Notes under the pieces: generated by a model
What the model was told of the DNA's origin: nothing
The model's database searches: none
The model's input: the letters and a program-made list of their open reading frames with translations, nothing else
In this document: positions 43,521-52,091 of the stretch, piece after piece
Numbering within the stretch: the first letter of the stretch is position 1
Layout: each line of letters opens with the position of its first letter
Assembly (NCBI RefSeq): GCF_013155125.1
Contig: NZ_CP053564.1
Coordinates: 6,269,501 to 6,333,500 of the forward strand
DNA: 64,000 bases
Direction: 5' to 3'
Origin: Pseudonocardia broussonetiae
Lineage (GTDB): Bacteria; Actinomycetota; Actinomycetes; Mycobacteriales; Pseudonocardiaceae
Made by a program: the position numbers and the translations under genes

Positions 43521-45229
43521 GTTCGATCACCACGCCGACGACGTCCGGGGGCGGTGGCAACAGGCTCGTCGCCGGTGCCCTGGACGGGGCCGACCAGCGC
43601 TACCACCCCGCCGCGGGCATGCGGAAGCAGTTCAACAAGGTCTTCCCGACGCACTGGTCGTTCATGCTCGGTGAGGTCGCCCTCTACAGCTTCATCGTGC
43701 TGCTGCTCTCGGGCACGTACCTGGCTCTGTTCTACGACCCCTCGATGGCCGAGGTCACCTACGACGGGGTCTTCGACAACCTGCGCGGGGTCCACATGAC
43801 CCGGGCCTACGAGTCGACGCTCGACATCTCGTTCGAGGTGCGCGGCGGCCTGTTCGTCCGCCAGGTGCACCACTGGGCGGCGCTGCTGTTCATGGCCGCG
43901 ATGGTCGCGCACATGTTCCGCACCTACTTCACCGGCGCGTTCCGCAAGCCGCGTGAGGCCAACTGGGTCATCGGCATCGTGCTGACCCTCGTCGGCACGT
44001 TCGAGGGCTTCACCGGCTACTCGCTCCCCGACGACCTGCTCTCGGGCACCGGCCTCCGCATCGCGTCGGGCATCACGCTCTCGGTCCCCGTGGCCGGTAC
44101 CTGGATCCAGTGGGCACTCTTCGGCGGGGAGTTCCCCGGCACGGAGATCATCCCGCGGCTCTACATCATCCACGTGCTGCTGTTCCCGGGCATCCTGCTG
44201 GCGCTGATCGGCCTGCACGTCGGCCTGGTCTGGTATCAGAAGCACACCCAGTTCCCCGGCCCCGGCCGCACCGAGCACAACGTGGTCGGCGTCCGCATCC
44301 TCCCGGCCTTCGCGGCCAAGGGCGGCGCGTTCTTCGCGGTGTTCGTCGGCGTCAACGGCCTCATGGGCGGCCTGCTCCAGATCAACCCGATCTGGAACCT
44401 CGGGCCGTACAACCCGGCGCAGATCTCGGCGGGTTCCCAGCCCGACTTCTACATGGGCTGGTCCGACGGCATGGCCCGGCTGTGGCCCGCGTGGGAGATC
44501 TACCTGGGCGACTACACGATCCCGGCGGTGTTCTGGCCGACGGCCGCGTTCCTGCCGCTGATCTTCGTGGTCGCCGGCGCGTACCCGTGGCTCGAGGCGC
44601 GGTTCACCAAGGACAGGGCCCTGCACAACCTGCTGCAGCGCCCCCGCGACGTGCCGGTCCGCACCGCGCTCGGCGCGATGGCGATCATGTTCTACATGGT
44701 CCTGCTGATCAGCTCGGCCAACGACTGGTTCGCCTACTTCTTCGACGTGTCGCTCAACGCCACGACGTGGATGGGCCGCATCGGCCTGCTGGTCCTGCCG
44801 CCCGTCGCCTACTGGGCGACCTACCGGATCTGCATCGGCCTGCAGAAGGGCGACCGCGCGGTCCTCGAGCACGGCATCGAGACCGGCATCATCAAGCGCC
44901 TGCCGCACGGCGAGTTCATCGAGGTGCACCAGCCCCTCGCCGGGGTCGACGCCCACGGGCACGCGATCCCGCTCGCCTACCAGGGCGCCCCGGTGCCCAA
45001 GCGGATGAACCAGCTCGGCCTGGGCGGTGCCCCGGTCCCCGGCTCGCTGCTCACGCCCGACCCGCGCGAGGAGACCCTCGCGCTGGAGAGGGCGAAGGCC
45101 GAGGAGGCCGCGGCCGAGGCGGCCCGCCACGGCGGTCACGACGGCGACGACCAGCGCGCCGCCCGCACCGCCCAGAGCCGCGAGCTCGCGGCCAGCTCCG
45201 AGGGTCGTCCGCAGGACACCGACGACTGA
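43517..45229 (+). CDS. qcrB: Cytochrome b subunit of bcc complex
   Basis: A 570-residue cytochrome b. Heme ligands are in [21 protein letters not shown] (His118 and His132) with the second pair on the following helices ([22 protein letters not shown]). The quinol-site loop contains [13 protein letters not shown], in place of the usual PEW-type motif region of actinobacterial enzymes. A ~100-residue charged C-terminal tail rich in Ala/Glu/Asp follows the last helix. It oxidises menaquinol and passes electrons to QcrA and QcrC. A strong terminator lies 25 bp downstream. Confidence 0.95.
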   Translation: MSSITTPTTSGGGGNRLVAGALDGADQRYHPAAGMRKQFNKVFPTHWSFMLGEVALYSFIVLLLSGTYLALFYDPSMAEVTYDGVFDNLRGVHMTRAYESTLDISFEVRGGLFVRQVHHWAALLFMAAMVAHMFRTYFTGAFRKPREANWVIGIVLTLVGTFEGFTGYSLPDDLLSGTGLRIASGITLSVPVAGTWIQWALFGGEFPGTEIIPRLYIIHVLLFPGILLALIGLHVGLVWYQKHTQFPGPGRTEHNVVGVRILPAFAAKGGAFFAVFVGVNGLMGGLLQINPIWNLGPYNPAQISAGSQPDFYMGWSDGMARLWPAWEIYLGDYTIPAVFWPTAAFLPLIFVVAGAYPWLEARFTKDRALHNLLQRPRDVPVRTALGAMAIMFYMVLLISSANDWFAYFFDVSLNATTWMGRIGLLVLPPVAYWATYRICIGLQKGDRAVLEHGIETGIIKRLPHGEFIEVHQPLAGVDAHGHAIPLAYQGAPVPKRMNQLGLGGAPVPGSLLTPDPREETLALERAKAEEAAAEAARHGGHDGDDQRAARTAQSRELAASSEGRPQDTDD

Positions 45230-45254
45230 CCCGCTCCACCGCAGTCCGCACGGA

Positions 45255-45289
45255 CGGAAGGCCCCGCCGGATCCCGGCGGGGCCTTCCG
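45255..45289. terminator. Strong bidirectional terminator after qcrB
   Basis: A perfect 16-bp stem (45255-45270 with 45274-45289) closed by a 3-nt loop lies between convergent genes. Confidence 0.85.
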
Positions 45290-45302
45290 CGTGTCCCGGG
45301 TC

Positions 45303-46406
45303 TCAGACGTGCGCGGGCCGCCGCAGCGACCGGGCGGCGACCCCCAGCACGACCAGGAACAGCGCGAGGTAGGCGTCCGGGGCCAGCGAGACCGCCCCGG
45401 TGGCCGGGATCGGCCCCACGGCGGGACCGGGCAGCCGCGTCACGAACGCGAGCGTGACGAGCAGGACCCCGCCCAGCCCGGCGGCGGCCGCCCGCTCCCC
45501 CGCCACCGCGCGGCGGGCCAGCAGCACCACCAGCGGCACCACCCACACCCAGTGGTGCGACCACGCGAACGGCGCGGCCGCGGCCGACCCGAGCCCGACG
45601 AGCGTGCCGGCCGCGAGGTCGTCGCCCCGGCGGTGGAGCGCGGCCGCCACGGCGAGCACGGCGAGGGCCAGCAGCGCCGACGGCACCACCTCCGGCAGCC
45701 CCGCGCGCGCCAGGAGGCCGGCCAGCGCGGTGTTGCTGGGCCCGGCGACGTCGGAGATGCGCCCGGCCGAGGCGAACGTGCCGCGCAGCCAGAACTGCAC
45801 GGAGTCGGCGGGCGCCACGAGGAACCCGACCGCCCCGGCGACGACGAACACGCCCAGCGCGGTGGCCGCGGCCCGGATCCGCCGCGTGACCAGCAGGTAC
45901 GCCACGAACAGCAGCGGGGTGAGCTTCACCGCGGCCGCCAGCCCGATCCCGACGCCGCGCAGGCGGTGCGGGCGCCCGAACAGGTCGGCGGCGACGAGCG
46001 CCAGCAGCACGATGTTGACCTGCCCGAGGTAGAGCGTGGTGCGCACGGGGTCGAGCCAGGTCGCCAGCGCCACCAGGGCGACGAGCAGCGGCCCCGACGC
46101 CCCGCACCGGTGCACGACGACGGCGAGCAGCCCCACGCCCAGCAGCGTCCAGGCCGTGGCCAGTACCGGGAACGGCAGCCACGCCAGCGGCGCGAACACC
46201 AGGGCCGCGAACGGCGGGTAGACGAACGGCAGGTCGAGCAGCACCCCGCCGGCGTACAGCGGGATCCCGTCGACGACGTGCTGCCCGCCCGCGCGGTACA
46301 CCTGCAGGTCGATGAGCAGGGTGTGCGCCGCCGGCCAGACCGCCAGCACGACGGCGTGGCCGAGCAGCGCGACCGTGACGACGGCGACGGCCGCCCGGGC
46401 GTTCAT
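45303..46406 (-). CDS. GT87 family polyprenol-mannose-dependent mannosyltransferase
   Basis: A 367-residue GT-C protein with about ten helices. The first loop carries LLIDLQVYRAGGQHVVDG, where the Asp is the catalytic residue of PimE-like enzymes; VYPPFAALVFAPLAWLP, LGQVNIVLLALV and LKLTP-like AAVKLTPLLFVAYL are GT87/DUF2029 hallmarks. It probably adds an alpha-1,2 mannose to phosphatidylinositol mannoside or lipomannan at the outer membrane face, complementing pimB and mptA in this window. TACGGT lies 7 nt before the ATG. Confidence 0.85.
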   Translation of the reverse strand: MNARAAVAVVTVALLGHAVVLAVWPAAHTLLIDLQVYRAGGQHVVDGIPLYAGGVLLDLPFVYPPFAALVFAPLAWLPFPVLATAWTLLGVGLLAVVVHRCGASGPLLVALVALATWLDPVRTTLYLGQVNIVLLALVAADLFGRPHRLRGVGIGLAAAVKLTPLLFVAYLLVTRRIRAAATALGVFVVAGAVGFLVAPADSVQFWLRGTFASAGRISDVAGPSNTALAGLLARAGLPEVVPSALLALAVLAVAAALHRRGDDLAAGTLVGLGSAAAAPFAWSHHWVWVVPLVVLLARRAVAGERAAAAGLGGVLLVTLAFVTRLPGPAVGPIPATGAVSLAPDAYLALFLVVLGVAARSLRRPAHV

Positions 46407-46413
46407 GATCCCC

Positions 46414-46419
46414 ACCGTA
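46414..46419 (-). promoter_or_regulatory. -10 box of leaderless GT87 gene
   Basis: TACGGT on the minus strand, 7 nt before the ATG. Confidence 0.55.
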
Positions 46420-46456
46420 GGGTGAGGGCGGGTGGCCGCCACCACACGGGACGCGC

Positions 46457-46462
46457 TATCGT
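46457..46462 (+). promoter_or_regulatory. -10 box of leader peptide transcript
   Basis: TATCGT ends 7 nt before the ATG of the 17-residue leader ORF, predicting a transcript that starts on that ATG. Confidence 0.6.
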
Positions 46463-46469
46463 CGTCGCC

Positions 46470-46523
46470 ATGCGCATCGCACCTCTCGCCCTCGACGCGG
46501 CCGTACGGCCGCGCGTCGGCTGA
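46470..46523 (+). CDS. Candidate 17-residue leader peptide
   Basis: A leaderless ATG opens MRIAPLALDAAVRPRVG and a TGA. Its own coding sequence contains the 18-bp self-complementary CGCGGCCGTACGGCCGCG (46496-46513), and the stop codon is the first part of a downstream stem. No run of one amino acid marks the sensed metabolite; Ala, Arg, Leu and Val/Pro codons dominate. It is followed after 82 bp by the ACT-like gene, so ribosome-controlled attenuation is a plausible but unproven reading. Confidence 0.5.
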   Translation: MRIAPLALDAAVRPRVG

Positions 46524-46571
46524 GCCAGGCCGCCGGCGCGCCGCTCCTCCCCCTTCACCGAGGCCTGGCTC
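46522..46571 (+). promoter_or_regulatory. Attenuator-like stem downstream of leader peptide
   Basis: GAGCCAGGCC (46522-46531) pairs perfectly with 46562-46571 around a 30-nt loop. The 5' arm begins inside the leader stop codon, so a ribosome stalled on the leader would block it. Confidence 0.5.
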
Positions 46572-46605
46572 GGGTCCCCGTTCCCTCCGGACCCTGGAGC
46601 TTCCC

Positions 46606-46881
46606 GTGACCGTTCTCGACGACTCCCCCCGCACCACCTGGACCCCCCGCATCCCGCGCCGCCACGAGATCGTCACGACCGGCGGCATCGAGGGCGTCCT
46701 GCGCGTCGGTGACGCGCTGCGCGCCGGCGGCTTCCCGGTCCGCGACTTCAACGCCGACGTCCGCGACGGCGTCCCCTACAGCTCCGTCACCTGCACCGTC
46801 TCGCTCACCCGCAGCGAGGAGGCCGCGTTCGCCGACCTCATGGGCACGCTGCCCGCGGTCGTCTCCGTCGAGCCCTGCTGA
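46606..46881 (+). CDS. Small ACT-like domain protein
   Basis: A 91-residue protein. After a basic, Pro/Thr-rich start (TTWTPRIPRRHEI), the pattern VTTGGIEGVLRVGDALRAGG, FPVRDFNADVRDG, SSVTCTVSLTRSEEAAFADLM and LPAVVSVEPC gives a beta-alpha-beta-beta-alpha-beta order like an ACT sensor domain. ACT domains bind amino acids, but the ligand is not known here and homology is inferred only from pattern. GGAG lies eight bases before the GTG. It stands behind the leader peptide and is not joined to any enzyme gene. Confidence 0.6.
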   Translation: MTVLDDSPRTTWTPRIPRRHEIVTTGGIEGVLRVGDALRAGGFPVRDFNADVRDGVPYSSVTCTVSLTRSEEAAFADLMGTLPAVVSVEPC

Positions 46882-46960
46882 CGCGCGTCCCGCGGGCGTC
46901 AGTGCTGCTGCGGCACCGGCACGGCCACCACGCGCAGTCCGTCGATCGGGGCGGAGCGGG

Positions 46961-48730
46961 TCAGAACCACTCCGGCCGCACGTCGAGCGTGGAGCGGTCC
47001 AGGCTCTCCAGCAGCGCGAACTGCGGGCCGGTGCGCGGCAGCTCGTGGCGGAAGAAGTACCCGCCCGCGGCGCGCTTGCCGTCGTAGAAGTCGCCCTCCC
47101 GCCCCGCGGCGGCCACGAGCTGCTCCAGCCACATCCACGCGACGACGACGTGCCCGACCGCCTCCAGGTAGGTCGAGGAGTTGGCCAGGGTGACGGCGGG
47201 GTCGCCGGCGGCCCACAGCGCGGCGGTGACCTCCCCGGTGCGCGCCACGGCCGCGGCGAGGGCGTCGGCGTGGTCGTCCAGCCCCGCGGCGCGGGCCGCG
47301 TCGACGGTGCCGGTGATCGTGTCCAGCAGCAGCCGCAGGCCCGCGCCGTCGTGCAGCACGACCTTGCGGCCGAGCAGGTCGAGGCCCTGGATGCCGTGCG
47401 TGCCCTCGTGGATCATGTTGAGGCGGTTGTCGCGCCAGAACTGCTCGACGGCGTACTCGCGGGTGTAGCCGTAGCCGCCGTGCACCTGGATCGCCAGGTC
47501 GTTGGCCGCGAGGCACCACTGCGAGGGCCAGCTCTTCGCGATCGGGGTGAGCGTGTCGAGCAGCAGGTGCGCGCGCGCCCGGTCGACCTCCGTGGCCCCG
47601 GTCCGCTCGTCGTCGAGCAGGCGCGCGCAGTACAGGATCAGCGCGACGGCACCCTCGGCGTAGGACTTCTGGGCGAGCAGCATCCGCGCGACGTCCGGGT
47701 GCTCGATGATCGCGACGGGCGGGCCGCTCTTGGCCGTCGGCGGGCGGCCCTGCGTCCGGGTGCGGGCGTAGTCGAGCGCGTGCAGGTAGCCGGTGTAGCC
47801 CAGCGCCGCCGCGTTGCCGCCGACGCCGACGCGCGCCTCGTTCATCATGTGGAACATCAGCGCGAGCCCGCGGCCCTCCTCCCCCACCAGGTAGCCGACC
47901 GCGCCGGCCTCCCCGCCGGGGGTGTGGCGGCCCTCGCCGAAGTTGAGCAGCGTGTTGACGGTGCCGCGGAAGCCCATCTTGTGGTTGACGCCCGCGAGCG
48001 AGACGTCGTTGCGCTGCCCGTCGGCCAGGAACTTCGGCACGATGAACAGCGAGATGCCCTTGACCCCCGCCGGACCGCCCGGGACCTTGGCCAGCACCAG
48101 GTGCACGATGTTCTCGGACAGGTCGTGGTCGCCACCGGAGATCCACATCTTGTTGCCCGACAGCCGGTACGTGCCGTCGTCGCGGGGCTCGGCGCGGGTG
48201 GTGATGTCGGCCAGCGACGAGCCGGCCTGCGGCTCCGACAGGCACATCGTCCCGAAGTAGCGGCCCTCCAGCATCGGCTCGACCCACGTCTCGACCTGCT
48301 CCGGCGTGCCGTGCGCGAGCAGCAGGTTGGCGTTGGCGATCGTGAGGAACGGGTACGCCGACGTGCCGACGTTGGCCGCCTGGAACCACAGGAAGCAGGC
48401 CTGCGCGACGGTCTGCGGCAGCTGCATCCCGCCGACCGACTCGTCCATCCCGGCCGCGGTGATCCCGGTGGCCGCGAACGCCTCCAGCGCCTTCGCCACC
48501 TCGGGGATCATGTGCACGCGCTCGCCGTCGAACTCGGGCTCGTGCAGGTCGGCGGTGCGGTTGTGCGGGGCGAACTGCTCGGTGGCGACGCGCTCGGAGA
48601 GCTCCAGCACGGCGTCGAACGTCTCGCGGGAGTGCTCGGCGAACCGCTCGCGCGCGGTCAGCGCGCCGACGTCGAGCCACTCGTGGAGGAGGAAGTCGAG
48701 GTCGCGGCGGGACAGCAGCAGAGAGCGCAC
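46961..48730 (-). CDS. Acyl-CoA dehydrogenase (long, AidB/FadE5-like)
   Basis: A 589-residue flavoenzyme, longer than the usual ~380 by an N-terminal helical region and a C-terminal extension. FAD and substrate motifs are FGTMCLSEPQAGSSLADI, MWISGGDHDLSENIVHLVLAK and IQVHGGYGYTREYAVEQFWRD; the acidic region near EGTHGIQGLDLLGRK holds the probable catalytic Glu. The DUF-type C-terminal domain ends in DVRPEWF. It should oxidise a fatty acyl-CoA. TAGCCT lies 6 nt before the GTG start. The 79-bp gap at its 3' end has no feature I can name. Confidence 0.9.
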   Translation of the reverse strand: MRSLLLSRRDLDFLLHEWLDVGALTARERFAEHSRETFDAVLELSERVATEQFAPHNRTADLHEPEFDGERVHMIPEVAKALEAFAATGITAAGMDESVGGMQLPQTVAQACFLWFQAANVGTSAYPFLTIANANLLLAHGTPEQVETWVEPMLEGRYFGTMCLSEPQAGSSLADITTRAEPRDDGTYRLSGNKMWISGGDHDLSENIVHLVLAKVPGGPAGVKGISLFIVPKFLADGQRNDVSLAGVNHKMGFRGTVNTLLNFGEGRHTPGGEAGAVGYLVGEEGRGLALMFHMMNEARVGVGGNAAALGYTGYLHALDYARTRTQGRPPTAKSGPPVAIIEHPDVARMLLAQKSYAEGAVALILYCARLLDDERTGATEVDRARAHLLLDTLTPIAKSWPSQWCLAANDLAIQVHGGYGYTREYAVEQFWRDNRLNMIHEGTHGIQGLDLLGRKVVLHDGAGLRLLLDTITGTVDAARAAGLDDHADALAAAVARTGEVTAALWAAGDPAVTLANSSTYLEAVGHVVVAWMWLEQLVAAAGREGDFYDGKRAAGGYFFRHELPRTGPQFALLESLDRSTLDVRPEWF

Positions 48731-48736
48731 GTCCCG

Positions 48737-48742
48737 AGGCTA
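48737..48742 (-). promoter_or_regulatory. -10 box of leaderless acyl-CoA dehydrogenase gene
   Basis: TAGCCT on the minus strand, 6 nt before the GTG. Confidence 0.6.
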
Positions 48743-48893
48743 ACCCCGCCGGACCCGCGGCGGGAGGGACCCCGACCGGGTGACCCTGTCCGGAAAGCGC
48801 CCCGTGTCGTCACGCCCCGCACCCGGCCCGTGGCGACCTCGTTCACCTCGGTACGGCGCGACGGGCGCGCCGACGACGGAGGGACCACCGCAC

Positions 48894-49877
48894 ATGGGGA
48901 CGCACTCGCACCCGATCCGCCGCACGCGCCGGGGTCGCCGGCTCGCGCTCGCCCTGACCGGGGCCGCCACCGCAGGCGTCGTCACGGTCACCGGGCTGGG
49001 CGTCGCCAACGCGGCGCCGCTGCCGGCGCTCCCCGGGCTCGACCTGCTCCAGCCGGCCGGCACCACCGAGGTGAACGAGGACTTCGCCCCGTTCGCCGAG
49101 ACGGACACCCGCCCCGACGGCGACGTCGAGGTGAACGAGGACTTCGTCGCCCCGGCCGGCGGCGGCACGGGCTCGCTGCGGTTGGACACCCCGTCGTCGA
49201 GCGCCAAGGCGACGCTGTTCCGCGCGGCCGTGAGCCCGCTGGCCGACTGGGTCGACGTCGCGGCGTACTCCGCCTTCCGCTCGCCGGACTCGACGGCCAG
49301 CGAGGTCCAGTTCCCGTCGCTGCAGCTCGTCATCGACTTCAACGGCCCCGCCGAGGGCGGCTTCTCGACCCTCACCTACGAGCCGGTCTACAACACCGAC
49401 GCCGGCGCGAGCCTCACGGCCGGGCAGTGGAACCGCTACGCGGCGGGCTCGCAGGGTTGGTGCTCCACGCGGGTGATCCCCGGAGTGTTCGGCGACGGGC
49501 AGAACCAGTGCTCCAACGGCGGCGTGCTGCCGCTGGCCCAGATCGCCGACCTGCTGCCCGACGCGGTCGTCACGTCGTTCGGCGTCAACCAGGGCTCGGG
49601 CAACCCCGGCCTGACCAGCGCCGTCGACCTGCTCACCACCCCCGGCACCACCTACGACTTCGAGGTGCGGGGGCCGATCATCGTGGTCCCCGAGCCCCCG
49701 GTCCCCGGCGGCGGACACCCGGGCGGCGGCCACGGCCACGGCGGCGGTCACCCGGGCAACGGCCACCCCGGGAACGGCCACCCCGGGAACGGGCACCCCG
49801 GGAACGGGCACGACAACGGCAAGGGCAAGGCCGGCCACGGCCCCGTCCACCAGCGCAACGTCGGCAACGGGAGCTAG
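48894..49877 (+). CDS. Secreted protein with C-terminal Gly/His repeats
   Basis: A 327-residue exported protein of unknown function. A twin-Arg-like basic start and hydrophobic core (LALALTGAATAGVVTVTGLGVANA) end in a likely signal-peptidase site near residue 41. The mature part begins with two copies of EVNEDF separated by 21 residues, then a globular domain of about 190 residues with two Cys (GWCSTRV, NQCSNGG) that probably form a disulfide. The C-terminus is GGGHPGGGHGHGGGHP followed by four HPGNG units and a basic tail. His-rich repeats suggest metal binding. GGAGGG precedes the ATG. Confidence 0.75.
   Translation: MGTHSHPIRRTRRGRRLALALTGAATAGVVTVTGLGVANAAPLPALPGLDLLQPAGTTEVNEDFAPFAETDTRPDGDVEVNEDFVAPAGGGTGSLRLDTPSSSAKATLFRAAVSPLADWVDVAAYSAFRSPDSTASEVQFPSLQLVIDFNGPAEGGFSTLTYEPVYNTDAGASLTAGQWNRYAAGSQGWCSTRVIPGVFGDGQNQCSNGGVLPLAQIADLLPDAVVTSFGVNQGSGNPGLTSAVDLLTTPGTTYDFEVRGPIIVVPEPPVPGGGHPGGGHGHGGGHPGNGHPGNGHPGNGHPGNGHDNGKGKAGHGPVHQRNVGNGS
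49745..49806 (+). repeat. 15-bp coding repeats (HPGNG)
   Basis: Four tandem 15-bp units of the type GGCCACCCCGGGAAC encode the Gly-His-Pro-Gly-Asn repeats of the secreted protein. Confidence 0.85.
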
Positions 49878-49899
49878 CCGGGGCCGGGCCGGCGCGCGC

Positions 49900-51243
49900 C
49901 TACCGCGCGTCGGCCCCGTGCGCCGCGTCGAGCATCTCGGCGAGCTCGGCCACCTTCACCCGCTCCGCGCCGCGCAGCCCGCCGCGGCGGACCTCCTCGG
50001 CGTCCAGGCGCAGCCAGGCCGTCCAGTCGACCGGGCGGATGCCGTGGGCGGCCAGCGCCTCGCGCAGGGCCTCCGGCTCCGGGTGCGCGGGGGCGGGCAG
50101 GGACGGCAGGTCCTCCAGCACGGCGGCGACCGTCTCCTGCGCGTCTCCCTTGTTCGTCCCGATGACGCCCGTGGGTCCGCGCTTGATCCAGCCCGTCACG
50201 TAGGAACCGGGGACCGGGACGCCGTCGCGCACGACCCGCCCGCCCTCGTTCGGGACGGTGCCGGTGGCCTCGTCGAAGGGCAGTCCGGGGATCGGCTCGC
50301 CCGCGTAGCCGATGGCGCGGACGACGAGCCCGACGTCGAGGGTCTCCTCCTCGCCGGTGCCCACCACGCGACCGGAGGGGTCGACCGCGGTGCGCTCCAC
50401 GACGATCCCGGAGACGCGCCCCTCCCCCAGCAGGCGCACCGGGGAGCGCAGGAAGCGCAGGTGGATGCGACGCGGGGAGCCGTCGTCGGCGCGGTCGACC
50501 CACTCGCCGAGCATCGCCAGGTTCTGCCGCTGCCGCCGGTCGTCGGGCTCCTCGACGCCCGCGGCCAGCAGCCCGTCGTCGTGCACCACGACCTGCGCGT
50601 GCGCGAGGTCGCCGATCTGGCGCAGCTCCGCCGGGGTGAACCGGACGTGCTGCGGCCCGCGGCGGATCAGCACGTGGACGTCGCGGACGGCGCTGGAGCG
50701 CAGCGCGTCGAGCACCGGCCCCGGGACGTCGGTGGCCGCCATCTCGTCGGCGGTCTTGGCCAGCACGCGCGCGACGTCGAGCGCGACGTTGCCCGCCCCG
50801 ACGACGGCGACGCCCGGGTGGTCGAGCGGCGGTGCGAGCTCGGTGAAGTCGGGGTGCCCGCAGTACCAGGAGACGAACGCGCCGGACCCGAGCGACCCCG
50901 CGAGCTCCTCCCCCGGCACGCCGAGGGCGCGGTCGACCGACGAGCCGGTGGCGTGCACGACCGCGTGGAAGTGGGTGCGCAGCTCGTCGAGCGGGATGCC
51001 GTCGCCGCCGATCCGGACCCCGCCCAGGAACTCGACGTCGGCCGGGTCGAACGGCTTCTGCAGCACCCGGATGACCGACTTCATCTTCACGTGGTCGGGT
51101 GCGACGCCGTAGCGGACGAGGCCGTAGGGCGCGGGCAGCCGGTCGAGCACCTCGACGCTCACCGGCTCCCCCGACGACAGCAGTGCGGCCGCGGCGTAGA
51201 GCCCCGACGGCCCGGCGCCGATGACGGCGACGCGGAAGTTCAC
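49900..51243 (-). CDS. FprA-type ferredoxin/adrenodoxin-NADP reductase
   Basis: A 447-residue flavoprotein: FAD fold RVAVIGAGPSGLYAAAALL (residues 4-22), APYGLVRYGVAPDHVKMKSV, the NADP-binding VAVVGAGNVALDVARVL and GWIKRGPTGVIGTNKGDAQE, which is the signature of the adrenodoxin reductase/FprA class. It moves electrons between NADPH and ferredoxin, for example to cytochromes P450. The last ~30 residues form an extra helical tail (RPVDWTAWLRLDAEEV). GTGA overlap with the upstream enoyl-CoA hydratase gene marks an operon. Confidence 0.92.
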   Translation of the reverse strand: MNFRVAVIGAGPSGLYAAAALLSSGEPVSVEVLDRLPAPYGLVRYGVAPDHVKMKSVIRVLQKPFDPADVEFLGGVRIGGDGIPLDELRTHFHAVVHATGSSVDRALGVPGEELAGSLGSGAFVSWYCGHPDFTELAPPLDHPGVAVVGAGNVALDVARVLAKTADEMAATDVPGPVLDALRSSAVRDVHVLIRRGPQHVRFTPAELRQIGDLAHAQVVVHDDGLLAAGVEEPDDRRQRQNLAMLGEWVDRADDGSPRRIHLRFLRSPVRLLGEGRVSGIVVERTAVDPSGRVVGTGEEETLDVGLVVRAIGYAGEPIPGLPFDEATGTVPNEGGRVVRDGVPVPGSYVTGWIKRGPTGVIGTNKGDAQETVAAVLEDLPSLPAPAHPEPEALREALAAHGIRPVDWTAWLRLDAEEVRRGGLRGAERVKVAELAEMLDAAHGADAR

Positions 51244-52016
51244 GAGTCCTCCAGGGGCAGGAAGCGCGGGGCCCGCTTCTCCCGGAACGACGCTATCCCC
51301 TCGCGCAGGTCGGGGCCGCCGATGAAGCGGTCGACCTCGAGGTAGGAGCGGTCCAGCGCCTCGCCGTAGGTGGAGTCGGCGGCGGCGCGCAGCTGGGCCG
51401 CGATGACGGCGACGGCGCGCGGGGCGGTGTGCAGCGCGAGATCGCGCGCGTAGTCCTGCGCGGCGCCCAGCACCTCCTCGCGCGGCACGACCCGGCTGAC
51501 CAGCCCCAGCCGCAGCGCCTCCGCCGCCCCGACCGTGCGGCCGGAGAGCAGCAGGTCGTGGGCGTTCTCGGTGCCGACCAGCCGCGTCAGCGTCCACGCG
51601 ATGCCGTACTCGGCGATCAGGCCGCGACGGGCGAACGAGGTGGCGAACCTCGCGGTGTCGGCGGCGAAGCGCACGTGGCAGAACAGGGCCTGCACCAGCC
51701 CGACGCCCGCGCACGCCCCGTTGATCGCCGCGACCAGCGGCTTGGGGAACTCGCGCGGCACGTCCACGGCCTTGTGCGGCAGGCTCGCCCCGTCGACGGC
51801 GAGGCCGTCGAGCCGGCCCATGTCGGCACCCGGGCAGAACGTCGTCCCCGCCCCGGTGACGACGACGGCCCGGACCTGCGGATCACCGGCGGCCGCCGTG
51901 AGGTGGCCGTAGTAGGCCTCCTCCAGGTCCTCGCCCCACCCGTTGCGCCGATCCGGACGGTTGAAGGTGAGCGTGCGCACCCCGGCGTCGTCGGTCTCGG
52001 CCAGCACTGGCTCCAT
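51240..52016 (-). CDS. Enoyl-CoA hydratase/isomerase
   Basis: A 258-residue crotonase. The first oxyanion-hole segment is FCPGADMGRLDGL, and the second is NGACAGVGLVQALFCHVRFA; the residue preceding the usual second catalytic Glu region is RRGLIAEYGIAWTLTRLVG, where one Glu (IAEYG) is kept, as in 2-enoyl hydratases acting with a single Glu. Substrate unknown. TAGGGT lies 6 nt before the ATG. Coupled with the FprA-type reductase, hinting at a fatty-acid or aromatic oxidation route. Confidence 0.88.
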   Translation of the reverse strand: MEPVLAETDDAGVRTLTFNRPDRRNGWGEDLEEAYYGHLTAAAGDPQVRAVVVTGAGTTFCPGADMGRLDGLAVDGASLPHKAVDVPREFPKPLVAAINGACAGVGLVQALFCHVRFAADTARFATSFARRGLIAEYGIAWTLTRLVGTENAHDLLLSGRTVGAAEALRLGLVSRVVPREEVLGAAQDYARDLALHTAPRAVAVIAAQLRAAADSTYGEALDRSYLEVDRFIGGPDLREGIASFREKRAPRFLPLEDS

Positions 52017-52022
52017 GCCCTG

Positions 52023-52028
52023 ACCCTA
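52023..52028 (-). promoter_or_regulatory. -10 box of leaderless enoyl-CoA hydratase operon
   Basis: TAGGGT on the minus strand, 6 nt before the ATG. Confidence 0.6.
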
Positions 52029-52043
52029 GTCCCCACGGGAACA

Positions 52044-52057
52044 CGTTCGGCCGAACG
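52044..52057. promoter_or_regulatory. 14-bp palindrome between divergent promoters
   Basis: CGTTCGGCCGAACG is self-complementary and lies midway between the -10 boxes of the enoyl-CoA hydratase and DICT genes, a good operator position. Its binding protein is unknown. Confidence 0.5.
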
Positions 52058-52077
52058 AGCACCCGTGACGGTGCCGC

Positions 52078-52083
52078 TACTGT
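52078..52083 (+). promoter_or_regulatory. -10 box of DICT gene
   Basis: TACTGT ends 8 nt before the ATG at 52092, close to leaderless spacing. Confidence 0.45.
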
Positions 52084-52091
52084 CCGGCGTC

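Noticed and set aside
45027..46523. Plus-strand frames of ~500 codons opposite the GT87 gene
   Set aside because: Low-complexity Arg/His/Gln-rich translation typical of antisense GC-rich DNA; the GT87 frame on the other strand has clear family motifs.
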